A stretch of 64,000 bases of DNA from Bacillus thuringiensis (GCF_022095615.2 NZ_CP155559.1:741501-805500); one strand, 5' to 3'. Numbered from the stretch's first letter, positions 35,766 through 44,421 are shown. Translations and numbers: made by a program. The notes: generated by a model from the sequence alone, not told the origin.

Positions 35766-37267
35766 TTCTCCTCACCATCACGTTTTTCTTTCGCTTTATT
35801 TGGATCATAGCGCCATTTCTTTTTTGGTCTCAGAAAAGAGGCACGTCCAGCAGTTTGACTAAATGGTAAGCGAAGAAGTCCTTCTGCAGTTCCTAAACCG
35901 CGAAATGGATATAAAGGCAATAAATAAGGCGACCCAAGTGATTTAAGACGAATTAAATGAGCTAATATGAATACGAATCCAACGATAAGACCTACGCCGC
36001 CAAATGCACCAGCTAAAATGATGAGAGGGAAGCGTAATATTCGGATGGTAGAGGACATTTTTACTGTTGGTGTCGTAAAAGACGCCAGTGCAGACAACGC
36101 AACAGCAATTAATAAAATAGTACTCGTTAAAGCAGCCTCAACAGATGCTTGTCCAATTACAATCCCACCAACAATACCAATCGTTTGCCCAACTTTAGTC
36201 GGTAAGCGTGCTCCAGCTTCGCGAAGTAATTCAATTGTAATTTCTAAAAAAAGTGCTTCTAACATCGGTGGAAACGGTACGTTAGCTCTAGAATAAATAA
36301 TAGGACCAAGTAAATCAGCTGGAATCATTTGATAGTGATACGTTAATACAGCTGTATAAATAGCTGATGAAAATAGAGAGAATGCAGCTCCGAAAAAACG
36401 AACTAATCTAAGAAAGGAGCCTGCTATCCAGGGCAAATAATAATCTTCTGGAGAGACGAAGAAATCAAGCAACGTCGCTGGTCCGGCTAATGCATATGGT
36501 GAACCATCTGTTAAAATGACAACTCCTCCATTCAGTAACGCATAAACGGAGCGATCTAAACGCTCTGTAGGTAGTAAAACAGGGAAGGGTGAGTTGCTAT
36601 TATCGCTAATAAACTGTTCAATCATAGTTGCATCAAAAGGAAAATCAAAGTCAATATCTTGTAGGCGTTGCACGGCAGTATTCACATGCTGTTCATTTGT
36701 AATATCCGCCATATAAGCGACTATGATTTTTGTTTTCGATATAGACCCAACGGAAAGCTCCTTGAAAATTAATTGCTCTGTTACGATATTTCGCCGAAGT
36801 AAATGCATATTTGTATCGATATTTTCAACGAATCCGATTTTTGGACCAATTACACTATATTCATTCTCCGTATCGTTATATAATCTCGTTCCTAAAACTG
36901 AACTTTCAGCGCGGAGGAGTGCATACGCTTCTTGCTCTGAACTTTTTTTTAGCTGTACTAACACGTAGCCACCTAATAATTTTTCGCGAATATCATTAAC
37001 GGAAGGAGAGATGATAATGTCTTCAATTGCTACGATATTTGCGATATCCTCAATATTTTGAATTTCTTCTAATTTAATTTTTATAGGAGCTAAAATGAAT
37101 CGTTTAATAATGAGTGATTCTACTGTAGATTGATAATAAAACAAACATAACGTCCCATCTTCTATGACGTTATAAGAAGAAAAGTCACTTGATTCTTTCA
37201 TAGTGTGGATAAATTCTGGAATAGAACAAACAGTTTGTTTCTTCTTTTTAGATGATAAACGAAACAT
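35762..37267 (-). CDS. Spore germinant receptor, A subunit
   Basis: A 501-residue GerAA-type protein: N-terminal cytoplasmic domain (about 1-240), then four to six membrane helices and a basic C-terminal tail. The family signatures ERLDRSVYALLNGGVVILTDG and PEDYYLPW are present (in parts). It is the first gene in an A-C-B operon. The start is the ATG after taggggtgaaaaa; an upstream in-frame ATG pair adds eight residues. Expression should be late in sporulation in the forespore, but I could not identify a clear sigma-G promoter. Confidence 0.93.
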   Translation of the reverse strand: MFRLSSKKKKQTVCSIPEFIHTMKESSDFSSYNVIEDGTLCLFYYQSTVESLIIKRFILAPIKIKLEEIQNIEDIANIVAIEDIIISPSVNDIREKLLGGYVLVQLKKSSEQEAYALLRAESSVLGTRLYNDTENEYSVIGPKIGFVENIDTNMHLLRRNIVTEQLIFKELSVGSISKTKIIVAYMADITNEQHVNTAVQRLQDIDFDFPFDATMIEQFISDNSNSPFPVLLPTERLDRSVYALLNGGVVILTDGSPYALAGPATLLDFFVSPEDYYLPWIAGSFLRLVRFFGAAFSLFSSAIYTAVLTYHYQMIPADLLGPIIYSRANVPFPPMLEALFLEITIELLREAGARLPTKVGQTIGIVGGIVIGQASVEAALTSTILLIAVALSALASFTTPTVKMSSTIRILRFPLIILAGAFGGVGLIVGFVFILAHLIRLKSLGSPYLLPLYPFRGLGTAEGLLRLPFSQTAGRASFLRPKKKWRYDPNKAKEKRDGEEK

Positions 37268-37353
37268 TTTTTCACCCCTAACATACATCATTTACTTATG
37301 TTAGTTTTTGGGAAATACGGGAATTTATACTTGGAAATTGAAAGTTCATAAAG

Positions 37354-37386
37354 AAAAGGAAGAGTATTGAAAATCTCTTCCTTTTT
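37354..37386 (-). terminator. Terminator of the secreted repeat protein gene
   Basis: An 11-bp stem (37354-37364 with 37375-37385) just downstream of the minus-strand gene ending at 37393, with T-rich sequence beyond. Confidence 0.8.
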
Positions 37387-37392
37387 GGCATG

Positions 37393-37989
37393 CTAATTTG
37401 TTTTCTTTTCTTTAATAGACTTCACTAATTTAATCATTTCTGCTCGTATATCTTCTTTTTTTACATTTAATTTTTCTGCAATTTGTTTAATGTCCATTCC
37501 GTCTTTTTTCATTTTTAGTACATCATCGAGAGGGGTATTACTTTTTTGAGAGATGATTGTTAATACCGTGAGCTGACGTAATCCGATATTATATTCTTTC
37601 ATTTTTTGTTTTAGGCCGTCTGGTGTAGATTTTTGTATATTTGCTAATTCTTGCAGCAGTGCTTTTTTCGTTTCTTTATTCATATGATGCTTTTTTAATT
37701 TACTTGGATCTACACCGAAATGCTGGGCTGTTTTCTCCCAAGATTTATTTTGCTTATAGTAAGCTAAAACGTCTTTTATTTCTTTTTTACCGATTCTTGC
37801 AATATGAGCAGCTTTCCAAATTTCATGTTTGTTATAGCCGAGTTTTTCGAGCGATTGCATTTCTTCTTCTGAAATAGGCTTATGATGGTGCAATGTTACT
37901 TCTTTTGGCGTAGCAGCGAAAGTAGGGAAGACGGTTGCCCCGAATAATAATGTTGCCATAGTCATACTTACTGCGATTCTTTTGTACAT
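37393..37989 (-). CDS. Secreted helical protein with internal duplication
   Basis: A 198-residue exported protein: signal peptide of about 25 residues ending FAATP, then an HHH-containing linker and a basic helical body. Two copies of a module of about 60 residues can be aligned: LEKLGYNKHEIWKAA...KEIKDVLAYYKQNKSWEKTAQHFGVDPSKLK and MKEYNIGLRQLTVLT...LDDVLKMKKDGMDIKQIAEKLNVKKEDIR (partial). Each ends with an HTH-like pair of helices. Family unknown. The ATG lies after aggaggagttta; a 14-residue upstream extension lacks a site. Confidence 0.75.
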   Translation of the reverse strand: MYKRIAVSMTMATLLFGATVFPTFAATPKEVTLHHHKPISEEEMQSLEKLGYNKHEIWKAAHIARIGKKEIKDVLAYYKQNKSWEKTAQHFGVDPSKLKKHHMNKETKKALLQELANIQKSTPDGLKQKMKEYNIGLRQLTVLTIISQKSNTPLDDVLKMKKDGMDIKQIAEKLNVKKEDIRAEMIKLVKSIKEKKTN

Positions 37990-38221
37990 ATAAACTCCTC
38001 CTAGATGGATAATGTGGAAAACTGTACACATATCATTTCCATAAAATGTGAAATACTTGTGAACAAGTTAAGTTTTTTTCTTCACAGTATAAAATGACGT
38101 TTTTGGAAGTTTTCCAACATAAAACATTGATTAATAGTGAAAAACTAGGGTATAATCGAAATTGAAAATCAATATCAATAACAAATGTATACATATAGAT
38201 GAAAATAAGGGAGAGAAAAAT

Positions 38222-38782
38222 ATGACTACATATACTTCCATCGCAAATGTGATTAAAGAAAGACGTTCTGTACGTACATTCACAGATAAATCTGTAGATA
38301 AAGAGTTATTAGTTGAACTATTAAACGACGCAACGTGGGCACCGAATCATAAACATCGTGAACCATGGAATTGTAAATTATACATTGGAGAAGGCCGCAA
38401 AAAATTAGTAGATGCAGTATTAAACTCTTTCACAGAAGAAGAAAGAGCGAAACGCGGTAAAATTTTATCTGATCGTTTCTTAAGCACGCCTGCACAAATT
38501 GTTGTTTATATTAATGAAGATCCACGTCAAATTCAACGTGACGAAGATTACGCTGCAACATGTGCATTTATGCAAAACTTCCAACTTCTTGCTTGGGAAC
38601 GTGGATTAGGTTGTGTTTGGAAATCAGGCGGATTAAACTACAATCCATTATTTATAGAAGGACTTGGTTTAACAAGAGGTCAACGCATCGTTGGAATTCT
38701 TCACCTCGGCTATTTCGATAAAGCACCAGAAGGAAAAGCTCGTACACCGATTACGGAGAAGATGGAGATTATTGAGGGTTAA
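38222..38782 (+). CDS. Nitroreductase-family protein
   Basis: A 186-residue FMN-dependent oxidoreductase. The N-terminal RRSVRTF motif contacts FMN; WAPNHKHREPW and GLGCVWKSGGL are family positions. Dimeric cytosolic enzyme that reduces nitro or quinone compounds with NAD(P)H; the physiological substrate is unknown. The ATG at 38222 follows aagggagag; the frame is open 60 bases further upstream without a site. Confidence 0.9.
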   Translation: MTTYTSIANVIKERRSVRTFTDKSVDKELLVELLNDATWAPNHKHREPWNCKLYIGEGRKKLVDAVLNSFTEEERAKRGKILSDRFLSTPAQIVVYINEDPRQIQRDEDYAATCAFMQNFQLLAWERGLGCVWKSGGLNYNPLFIEGLGLTRGQRIVGILHLGYFDKAPEGKARTPITEKMEIIEG

Positions 38783-38896
38783 TAGATGAGACATTCTCGT
38801 TTTTATGAGGATGTCTTTTTATTATGCAATCAATCCTCATGAAAGCTTGTTCCTCATCATACACTTTCTTAAGGGAAAGTGTAAGGAGGGAAAATA

Positions 38897-40315
38897 ATGA
38901 GAGCAAGTGACGATAAAGCACTGCAATATGCAATTGCGGAAATTACGGAAATTGCGACTGGATTTGGGCTTGATTTTTATCCGATGCGTTATGAAATATG
39001 TCCAGCAGAAATTATTTATACATTTGGTGCATATGGGATGCCAACGCGGTTTTCACATTGGAGTTTTGGAAAACAGTTTTTCAGAATGAAATTACAATAC
39101 GATTTAGGTCTTAGTAAAATATACGAACTCGTTATTAACTCTGATCCATGTTACGCCTTTTTACTAGATACGAACTCGTTAATTCAAAATAAATTAATTG
39201 TAGCGCACGTTTTAGCACACTGTGATTTCTTTAAAAATAATATTCGTTTTTCGAATACGAAGCGAGATATGGTAGAAAGTATGTCTGCAACAGCTGAACG
39301 TGTGAAAGCATATGAGCATAAGTATGGAAAGGCAGAAGTAGAGACATTTTTGGATGCCGTACTTGCTATTCAAGAGCATATTGATCCATCGCTTATGCGT
39401 CCGAAATTGGCATGGAGTATTGATGACTTGGAAGAGGAAGAAGTAGAAAAGAAAAAAGCATCACAATACGATGACCTATGGAATTTAGATGATCGAAATA
39501 AAAAGAGGGAACAATCTAATGTACGTAAAAAGAAGAAAATTCCACCGCAACCAGAGAAGGACTTACTGCTCTTTATTGAAGAATATAGCCGCGAGTTAGA
39601 AGATTGGCAGCGCGACATATTAACGATGATGCGCGAGGAAATGTTATATTTCTGGCCACAGCTTGAAACGAAGATCATGAACGAAGGCTGGGCTTCGTAC
39701 TGGCATCAACGCATACTCCGTGAAATGGACTTAACATCTTCTGAAGCGATTGAATTCGCAAAGCTTAATGCAGGTGTCGTACAGCCATCAAAAACAAGTA
39801 TTAACCCATACTACCTCGGTATTAAAATGTTTGAAGATATAGAGGAGCGCTATAATAACCCGACAGAAGAAATGAAAAGACGCGGTGTAAAACCAGGTTC
39901 TGGTCGAGACAAAATCTTTGAAGTACGTGAAATCGAATGGGATGTATCGTTCCTAAGAAACTACTTAAATAAGGAACTCGTTATGAGAGAAGATATGTAC
40001 TTATTCCAGCGACAAGGAAAAGAATATAAAGTAATAGATAAAGAGTGGGAACATGTACGTGATCAGCTCGTAAATATGCGTACAAATGGTGGCTTCCCAT
40101 ACTTAGTAGTAGAAGACGGAGATTACTTAAAGAACGGAGAATTGTACATTAAACATAGTTACGAAGGAATTGAGCTCGATTTAAAATACTTAGAAAAAGT
40201 ATTGCCGTACCTTCATCAGTTATGGGGAAGAACGGTGCATATGGAGTCCATTGTGGAAAGTAAGGGCGTTGTGTTTTCTTATGATGGGAAGATGGTACAT
40301 CGGAAGTATGTGTGA
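38897..40315 (+). CDS. spoVR: Stage V sporulation protein R (SpoVR)
   Basis: A 472-residue SpoVR protein, full length, soluble. Family marks are [41 protein letters not shown] and [12 protein letters not shown]. It is needed for normal spore cortex in B. subtilis; a charged linker (about residues 170-215) is rich in Lys/Glu. Single gene, ribosome binding site taaggagggaaaat, with a strong terminator. Confidence 0.96.
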   Translation: MRASDDKALQYAIAEITEIATGFGLDFYPMRYEICPAEIIYTFGAYGMPTRFSHWSFGKQFFRMKLQYDLGLSKIYELVINSDPCYAFLLDTNSLIQNKLIVAHVLAHCDFFKNNIRFSNTKRDMVESMSATAERVKAYEHKYGKAEVETFLDAVLAIQEHIDPSLMRPKLAWSIDDLEEEEVEKKKASQYDDLWNLDDRNKKREQSNVRKKKKIPPQPEKDLLLFIEEYSRELEDWQRDILTMMREEMLYFWPQLETKIMNEGWASYWHQRILREMDLTSSEAIEFAKLNAGVVQPSKTSINPYYLGIKMFEDIEERYNNPTEEMKRRGVKPGSGRDKIFEVREIEWDVSFLRNYLNKELVMREDMYLFQRQGKEYKVIDKEWEHVRDQLVNMRTNGGFPYLVVEDGDYLKNGELYIKHSYEGIELDLKYLEKVLPYLHQLWGRTVHMESIVESKGVVFSYDGKMVHRKYV

Positions 40316-40321
40316 AGGAAA

Positions 40322-40354
40322 GAACGGACATAGAAATGCTATGTCCGTTTTTTT
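40322..40354 (+). terminator. Terminator of spoVR
   Basis: An 11-bp stem (40323-40333 with 40339-40349) followed by a T run. Confidence 0.9.
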
Positions 40355-40388
40355 AAGTAAAGAATATGAATAATTGTTTGAGTTTGTT

Positions 40389-40435
40389 AAGTCAATGTAA
40401 TTAATAATGATTATCATTATTAATTACATTGACTT
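40389..40435. promoter_or_regulatory. Perfect 47-base palindrome with Fur-like core
   Basis: Bases 40389-40411 pair without a mismatch with 40413-40435 around a single central base. The core aataatgattatcattatt closely matches the Fur box (GATAATGATAATCATTATC). No T run follows on either strand, so this is an operator rather than a terminator. Each end carries TTGACT reading outward. Confidence 0.75.
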
Positions 40436-40457
40436 CTAAAAAAAGAAAAACTAGAAT
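40429..40457 (+). promoter_or_regulatory. Promoter starting inside the palindrome
   Basis: TTGACT (40429-40434, in the right arm of the palindrome), 17 bases, TAGAAT (40452-40457). It would drive the gene at 40508. A repressor bound at the palindrome would cover the -35 box. Confidence 0.6.
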
Positions 40458-40507
40458 TTATAAAGGGATCTTCAATTGTTCGCTATCATTCGTATAGGAG
40501 GTAAGTT

Positions 40508-40795
40508 ATGTTGGATAGCTTTATTTCTATAAGATGTAGGTTGGCTCTTTATCGTTTTGGTGTTCTTTTTATCTTTTTTTGTACAGTATTTTTGGTGAAT
40601 CAGAAGGCTTATGCAGAAGATGTACCGTGGACATCGGTTTCAAATGAGGGAGAACGTGTACTTTTTCAAGAACAATCTTTATATAGTAATGATCGAAGGG
40701 GAGAAGATCTTGTTTCGCCTTCATTTGAAGGGCGTAAACATGGTGGGGAAGAGTCGGAGCCTTTTCGGACATCGAATAACAGACAATGTGTTTAA
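40508..40795 (+). CDS. Small exported protein, first gene of Fur-box locus
   Basis: A 95-residue product with a signal peptide (about 1-37; hydrophobic core FGVLFIFFCTVFLVN, cleavage after AYA) and a hydrophilic, charged remainder (about 58 residues) with no domain I recognise. The ribosome binding site (ataggaggtaag) is strong. The frame stops ten bases into the next gene. The short mature part may mean the gene is a remnant of a longer surface protein whose frame was lost, or a genuine small secreted protein. Confidence 0.55.
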   Translation: MLDSFISIRCRLALYRFGVLFIFFCTVFLVNQKAYAEDVPWTSVSNEGERVLFQEQSLYSNDRRGEDLVSPSFEGRKHGGEESEPFRTSNNRQCV

Positions 40796-41172
40796 TAGTC
40801 TTAAAAAATAGTCTGCATAAATATAGTAAGTTTATATGGATTTTATTTTGTGTATTGGTCATAATCGTAATGGCTAGTTATATAGCAAATAATGAAAAGA
40901 AGTTTAGTAAGGTTGTTAAGTCTGTAACTTTTTACGTGAAAAATAAAGAAAAACAGCCGATAAAAGATTTTGAAATTATACTTATGAAAGACGAATCACC
41001 TGAGCCCAGTAAAGAAATTGGGATTTCAATAGGGAAAACAGATGAAGAAGGAAAAGTTATTTGGAGGAATGTGAGAAAGGGAAATTATATCGTATTTTTG
41101 CCAAATAGTGAGAAGCAAATAGTTAGGATTAACGATAGAGATGAAACGAGAGTAATAAATATATCATTGTAA
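40786..41172 (+). CDS. Membrane-anchored prealbumin-like domain protein
   Basis: A 128-residue protein. One membrane helix (about 15-34) precedes an extracytoplasmic beta domain: SVTFYVKNKEKQPIKDFEI, then KTDEEGKVIWRNVRKGNYIVF, the pattern of Cna-B/SpaA-type prealbumin folds (a growing strand pair ending in G-x-Y). No sortase motif is seen. It overlaps the first gene by ten bases and has no clear ribosome binding site, so translational coupling or a different start (for example a later Met) is possible. The function is unknown. Confidence 0.6.
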   Translation: MCLIVLKNSLHKYSKFIWILFCVLVIIVMASYIANNEKKFSKVVKSVTFYVKNKEKQPIKDFEIILMKDESPEPSKEIGISIGKTDEEGKVIWRNVRKGNYIVFLPNSEKQIVRINDRDETRVINISL

Positions 41173-41200
41173 AAAGAATCCATTTGGATTCTTTTTTTAT
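41171..41200 (+). terminator. Terminator of the two-gene exported locus
   Basis: Stem 41171-41181 with 41186-41196 followed by a T run. Confidence 0.85.
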
Positions 41201-41252
41201 TGGTAAGTAAATTAGCTGTACAAGGGAGTGGAAGGTTTGAAAAACAATTACC

Positions 41253-41281
41253 TTTACAATATACCCTTAAGGGTATATGAT
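41253..41281 (+). promoter_or_regulatory. cstR promoter with CstR operator in the spacer
   Basis: TTTACA (41253-41258) and TATGAT (41276-41281) are 17 bases apart. A perfect 20-base palindrome, atatacccttaagggtatat (41259-41278), fills the space between them. A CstR tetramer bound there would block RNA polymerase. This is operator 1 of four similar sites. Confidence 0.8.
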
Positions 41282-41339
41282 ATTATACAAAGTTACAAAG
41301 TAATGTATAATATAGTTATAAATACGGAGGTGGTCTACA

Positions 41340-41603
41340 GTGGAATACAATCAAGATATGAAAAATAGATTGAAACGAATTGAAGGTCAAGTTCGTGGTG
41401 TACTTCGTATGATGGAAGAAGGAAAAGATTGCCGAGAGGTTATTACACAGTTAACGGCATCTCGTTCCGCACTTGATCGTACAATTGGACTTGTTGTTGG
41501 AACAAATTTAGAGCAATGTTTACGTGAACAGTTTGAAAGTGGTAATGGTTCAAATGAAGAGTTAATTAAAGAAGCTGTTCAATTACTTGTAAAAAGCCGA
41601 TAA
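41340..41603 (+). CDS. cstR: Persulfide-sensing repressor CstR
   Basis: An 87-residue member of the CsoR/DUF156 family of helical tetrameric repressors. The two reactive cysteines fall at residues 31 (GKDCRE) and 60 (LEQCLRE), while position 56, a copper-binding His in CsoR, is Asn. This set marks the persulfide sensor CstR rather than a copper sensor. Its neighbours are sulfurtransferases and a persulfide dioxygenase, in agreement. The start is GTG after cggaggtgg. Reaction with persulfide should release it from the ATACCC-type operators in this region. Confidence 0.9.
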   Translation: MEYNQDMKNRLKRIEGQVRGVLRMMEEGKDCREVITQLTASRSALDRTIGLVVGTNLEQCLREQFESGNGSNEELIKEAVQLLVKSR

Positions 41604-41649
41604 TCTGTCAAACATAAGTGTTGACAGATTTTCAAAAGCATTTTATTAT
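41602..41649 (+). promoter_or_regulatory. Hairpin and promoter before the TusA-rhodanese gene
   Basis: A 10-bp hairpin (41602-41611 with 41621-41630) begins at the cstR stop. Its right arm contains TTGACA (41621-41626), 17 bases before TATTAT (41644-41649). The same bases therefore serve as a weak terminator and as a -35 box. Confidence 0.6.
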
Positions 41650-41663
41650 ACCCCTATAGGTAT
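41648..41663. promoter_or_regulatory. CstR operator 2
   Basis: ATACCCCTATAGGTAT, an inverted repeat overlapping the end of the -10 box of the TusA-rhodanese promoter. Confidence 0.75.
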
Positions 41664-41691
41664 ATGTATATACGTTATGGAGGAATCGACT

Positions 41692-42252
41692 ATGAGTATA
41701 AAAGTGGATATGAGTTTAGATTGTAAAGGATTGGCTTGTCCGATGCCGATTGTGAAGACGAAGAAGGCGATGGAAGGTTTGACATCAGGGCAAGTGATTG
41801 AAGTTCAGGCAACAGATAAAGGGTCTACTGTAGATATACAAAGTTGGGCGAGTAAAGTAGGTCATCAGTACATCGGGACGAAATACGAAGGAGATCTATT
41901 GATGCATTACGTTAGAAAAGCACACGAGCATGAAGTGAATGAAGTAGTGAAATATCCTCATACGATTACGAATGCGGATTTGCAAGAGATCGTATTAAGC
42001 GGTGAAGAGTGTATTGTAGTAGATGTTCGCGAAGCAGCCGAATTCGCCTTTGGTCATATTCCAGCGGCTATTTCAGTTCCATTAGGCGAACTAGACAGTG
42101 CAGCATTAGATCAGACGAAGCAAATATATGTTATTTGCCGAACTGGTAACCGCAGTGATGTAGCTTGCCAAATGTTGAAAGAGAAAGGTTATTCAAATGT
42201 GAAAAATGTCATTCCAGGTATGTTAGAGTGGCAAGGAAATGTAGAAAAATAA
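41692..42252 (+). CDS. TusA-rhodanese fusion sulfurtransferase
   Basis: A 186-residue two-domain protein. The TusA domain (about 1-78) has the sulfur-accepting motif CKGLACPMPIVKTKKAM; the rhodanese domain (about 90-186) has the active loop CRTGNRS. It resembles the sulfurtransferase CstA of the Staphylococcus cst operon but lacks that protein's extra rhodanese domain. It should move persulfide sulfur between carriers. The ATG at 41692 follows tggaggaatcg; an ATG 15 bases earlier is at the binding site itself. Confidence 0.9.
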   Translation: MSIKVDMSLDCKGLACPMPIVKTKKAMEGLTSGQVIEVQATDKGSTVDIQSWASKVGHQYIGTKYEGDLLMHYVRKAHEHEVNEVVKYPHTITNADLQEIVLSGEECIVVDVREAAEFAFGHIPAAISVPLGELDSAALDQTKQIYVICRTGNRSDVACQMLKEKGYSNVKNVIPGMLEWQGNVEK

Positions 42253-42271
42253 AATTTTTTTAAATTAAAAT

Positions 42272-42287
42272 ATACCTATGGGGGTAA
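42272..42287. promoter_or_regulatory. CstR operator 3, overlapping the next ribosome binding site
   Basis: ATACCTATGGGGGTAA, 14 of 16 positions equal to the reverse complement of operator 2. It ends four bases before the ATG at 42292 and contains the only Shine-Dalgarno-like sequence (gggggta). Confidence 0.65.
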
Positions 42288-42291
42288 TTGG

Positions 42292-43422
42292 ATGAGTGTT
42301 AAACCGTTACAAGCAAAAGATGTTGCAGAGAAAGTTTTATTCGGAGAGTTGTTTATTTTAGATGTTCGTAATGAGACGGATTATGAAGAGTGGAAAATTG
42401 AAGGAAAACAAATTTCTTCTATAAATAAACCGTATTTTGATTTATTAGATGGTGTAGACCATATTGCAAGTGAATTGCCGAGAGAGAAAGAAATTTTAGT
42501 CGTATGTGCGAAAGAAGGTTCTTCTATATTTGTGGCAGAGCAATTGTTGGATGCTGGCTTCTATAATGTTTTTTATTTAGCTGGCGGTATGAAAGCTTGG
42601 AGTGAATATGTGAAGCCGTTAAAAGTAGGAGATGTACAGGGCGGGGGAAGTATATATCAATTTAATCGCCTTGGAAAAGGTTGTTTATCTTATATGGTCG
42701 TTTCAAACGGTGAGGCAGCAGTTATTGATGCAGTAAGAACAGTTGAAGCATATGAAGAGTTTGCGAAAGAGCATGGCGTGACGATTACGAATGTAATGGA
42801 TACACATTTACATGCAGACCATATTTCTGGCGGACGTAAGTTAGCTAAAAGAGTAGGTGGTACGTATTGGCTACCTCCAAAAGATGCGGAGGAAGTTGTT
42901 TTCTCATATAAACCGCTTGTTGAAGGATCAGTTATTACGGTGGGGGGTACTAAAATTGAAATTGACGCATTATACTCACCGGGGCATACGATTGGAAGTA
43001 CATCATTTATTGTAGATGATTCCTATTTATTATCAGGCGATATTTTATTTGTAGATTCTATCGGGCGTCCAGATCTTGCTGGAAAGGCTGAGGATTGGGT
43101 TAGTGATTTACGAGAAACTTTATATGACCGATATAAAGTACTATCTCAACAATTAATAGTGCTACCAGCTCATTATTCAAAAATAAGTGAAATGGATGAG
43201 AATGGTGTTGTGAGCGCAAAGCTAAAAGATTTATTTGCGTATAATGCAGGGCTAAATATTGAGGATGAGGGAGAGTTTCGTAAAGTTGTAACAGAGAATT
43301 TACCACCTCAGCCGAATGCTTACGAAGAAATTCGTCAAACGAATATGGGTAAAATTCATCCGAGTGCGGATGAAGAGCGTGAAATGGAGATTGGTCCAAA
43401 TCGTTGTGCAGTTCACGAATAA
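42292..43422 (+). CDS. cstB: Rhodanese-persulfide dioxygenase fusion
   Basis: A 376-residue protein with an N-terminal rhodanese-like domain (about 1-110; cysteine in VVCAKEGSS) and a C-terminal metallo-beta-lactamase fold (about 120-330) of the ETHE1 type, iron site HLHADH, with further ligands in [17 protein letters not shown] and PAHYSK. It matches CstB of S. aureus in function class, although there the domain order is dioxygenase first. It oxidises low-molecular-weight persulfides. The symbol is by function and context; the inverted domain order may warrant another name. Confidence 0.85.
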   Translation: MSVKPLQAKDVAEKVLFGELFILDVRNETDYEEWKIEGKQISSINKPYFDLLDGVDHIASELPREKEILVVCAKEGSSIFVAEQLLDAGFYNVFYLAGGMKAWSEYVKPLKVGDVQGGGSIYQFNRLGKGCLSYMVVSNGEAAVIDAVRTVEAYEEFAKEHGVTITNVMDTHLHADHISGGRKLAKRVGGTYWLPPKDAEEVVFSYKPLVEGSVITVGGTKIEIDALYSPGHTIGSTSFIVDDSYLLSGDILFVDSIGRPDLAGKAEDWVSDLRETLYDRYKVLSQQLIVLPAHYSKISEMDENGVVSAKLKDLFAYNAGLNIEDEGEFRKVVTENLPPQPNAYEEIRQTNMGKIHPSADEEREMEIGPNRCAVHE

Positions 43423-43451
43423 GAAATAAATAAAAAATGGAGGAATAGATG

Positions 43452-43679
43452 ATGAATGTAAAACAAGTATTAGATGCGACAGGTTTAGCATGTCCAATGC
43501 CGATTGTAAGAACGAAGAGAGCGATGGATACTTTACAAACTGGAGAAGTGTTAGAAGTACATGTAACGGATAAAGGGTCAGTTAAGGATATTCCAGCGTG
43601 GGCAAATAAAGGTGGTCATGACATCGTGAAGCATATAGAAGAAGCTGATGTACTAAAGTTTTGGATTAAGAAGGCGTAG
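43452..43679 (+). CDS. TusA-family sulfur carrier
   Basis: A 75-residue single TusA domain with the acceptor motif TGLACPMPIVRTKRAM, like the N-terminal half of the gene at 41692. It receives sulfane sulfur and passes it on. Two adjacent ATG codons; the second at 43452 suits the site atggaggaat. Confidence 0.92.
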   Translation: MNVKQVLDATGLACPMPIVRTKRAMDTLQTGEVLEVHVTDKGSVKDIPAWANKGGHDIVKHIEEADVLKFWIKKA

Positions 43680-43709
43680 TAGTTTTATAAATGTAGAGAG
43701 GTTGATTAT

Positions 43710-44069
43710 ATGAATACAATATTAAGTACGCTTTTCATTGTATTTGCTGTAGTAATTGTTATTTCACGTTTTTTACCGGTAAAAGGTGTTCAAAATATAA
43801 GTGGAAAAGAATTAAAGAGTATAGCAGGAAAAAAGGGGAAACAATTTATCGATGTTCGTACAGTAGGTGAATATAGAGGAAATCATATGAAGGGATTTCA
43901 GAATATCCCGCTAAATGAATTAGCTAGTAAAGCAAAGCAATTAGATAAAAATAAGGAAATAATCGTTATTTGTCAGAGCGGGATGAGAAGTAAGCAAGCA
44001 GCAAAAGTATTAAAAAAATTAGGGTTTCAGCATGTTACTAACGTTTCAGGTGGTATGAACGCTTTATAA
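43710..44069 (+). CDS. Membrane-anchored rhodanese
   Basis: A 119-residue protein with an N-terminal membrane helix (about 3-20) and one rhodanese domain (about 28-119) with the active loop CQSGMRS. Orientation of the domain is not certain; the basic residues after the helix favour a cytoplasmic domain. Part of the cst-like cluster, ribosome binding site gtagagaggttga. Confidence 0.9.
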   Translation: MNTILSTLFIVFAVVIVISRFLPVKGVQNISGKELKSIAGKKGKQFIDVRTVGEYRGNHMKGFQNIPLNELASKAKQLDKNKEIIVICQSGMRSKQAAKVLKKLGFQHVTNVSGGMNAL

Positions 44070-44084
44070 GGAAGGAATATCAAG

Positions 44085-44381
44085 ATGAAAGAAATAACAG
44101 CGAAAGAAGTAGAGGAAAGATTATTAGGAAATGAAGAGCTACATGTAATCGATGTTCGTGAAGTAGAAGAAGTGGCGGAAGGGAAAATTCCAGGAGTGCT
44201 TCCTATTAGGTTAGGACTACTAGAGTTTCGAATGCATGAGTTAGATAAAAAGAAAGAATATATTATCGTTTGTCGCTCTGGCGGAAGAAGTGCAAGAGCA
44301 GTTCAGTTTTTAGAGAGCTACGGTTTTCAAGCAATCAATATGGTAGGTGGTATGTTAGCGTGGGAAGGTAAAGTCGTATAG
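44085..44381 (+). CDS. Rhodanese-like protein
   Basis: A 98-residue single-domain cytosolic rhodanese with the loop CRSGGRS, 15 bases after the membrane-anchored one. It is a sulfurtransferase of the same cluster. Confidence 0.92.
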   Translation: MKEITAKEVEERLLGNEELHVIDVREVEEVAEGKIPGVLPIRLGLLEFRMHELDKKKEYIIVCRSGGRSARAVQFLESYGFQAINMVGGMLAWEGKVV

Positions 44382-44421
44382 TACAGAGATAAATGATTTG
44401 AGCCTTTTTACAAATAATAAT

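Noticed and set aside
40611..40811. 66-codon frame overlapping the exported-protein gene at 40508
   Set aside because: No Shine-Dalgarno sequence and no signal peptide; the frame at 40508 has both. It could matter only if 40508-41172 is a frameshifted pseudogene.
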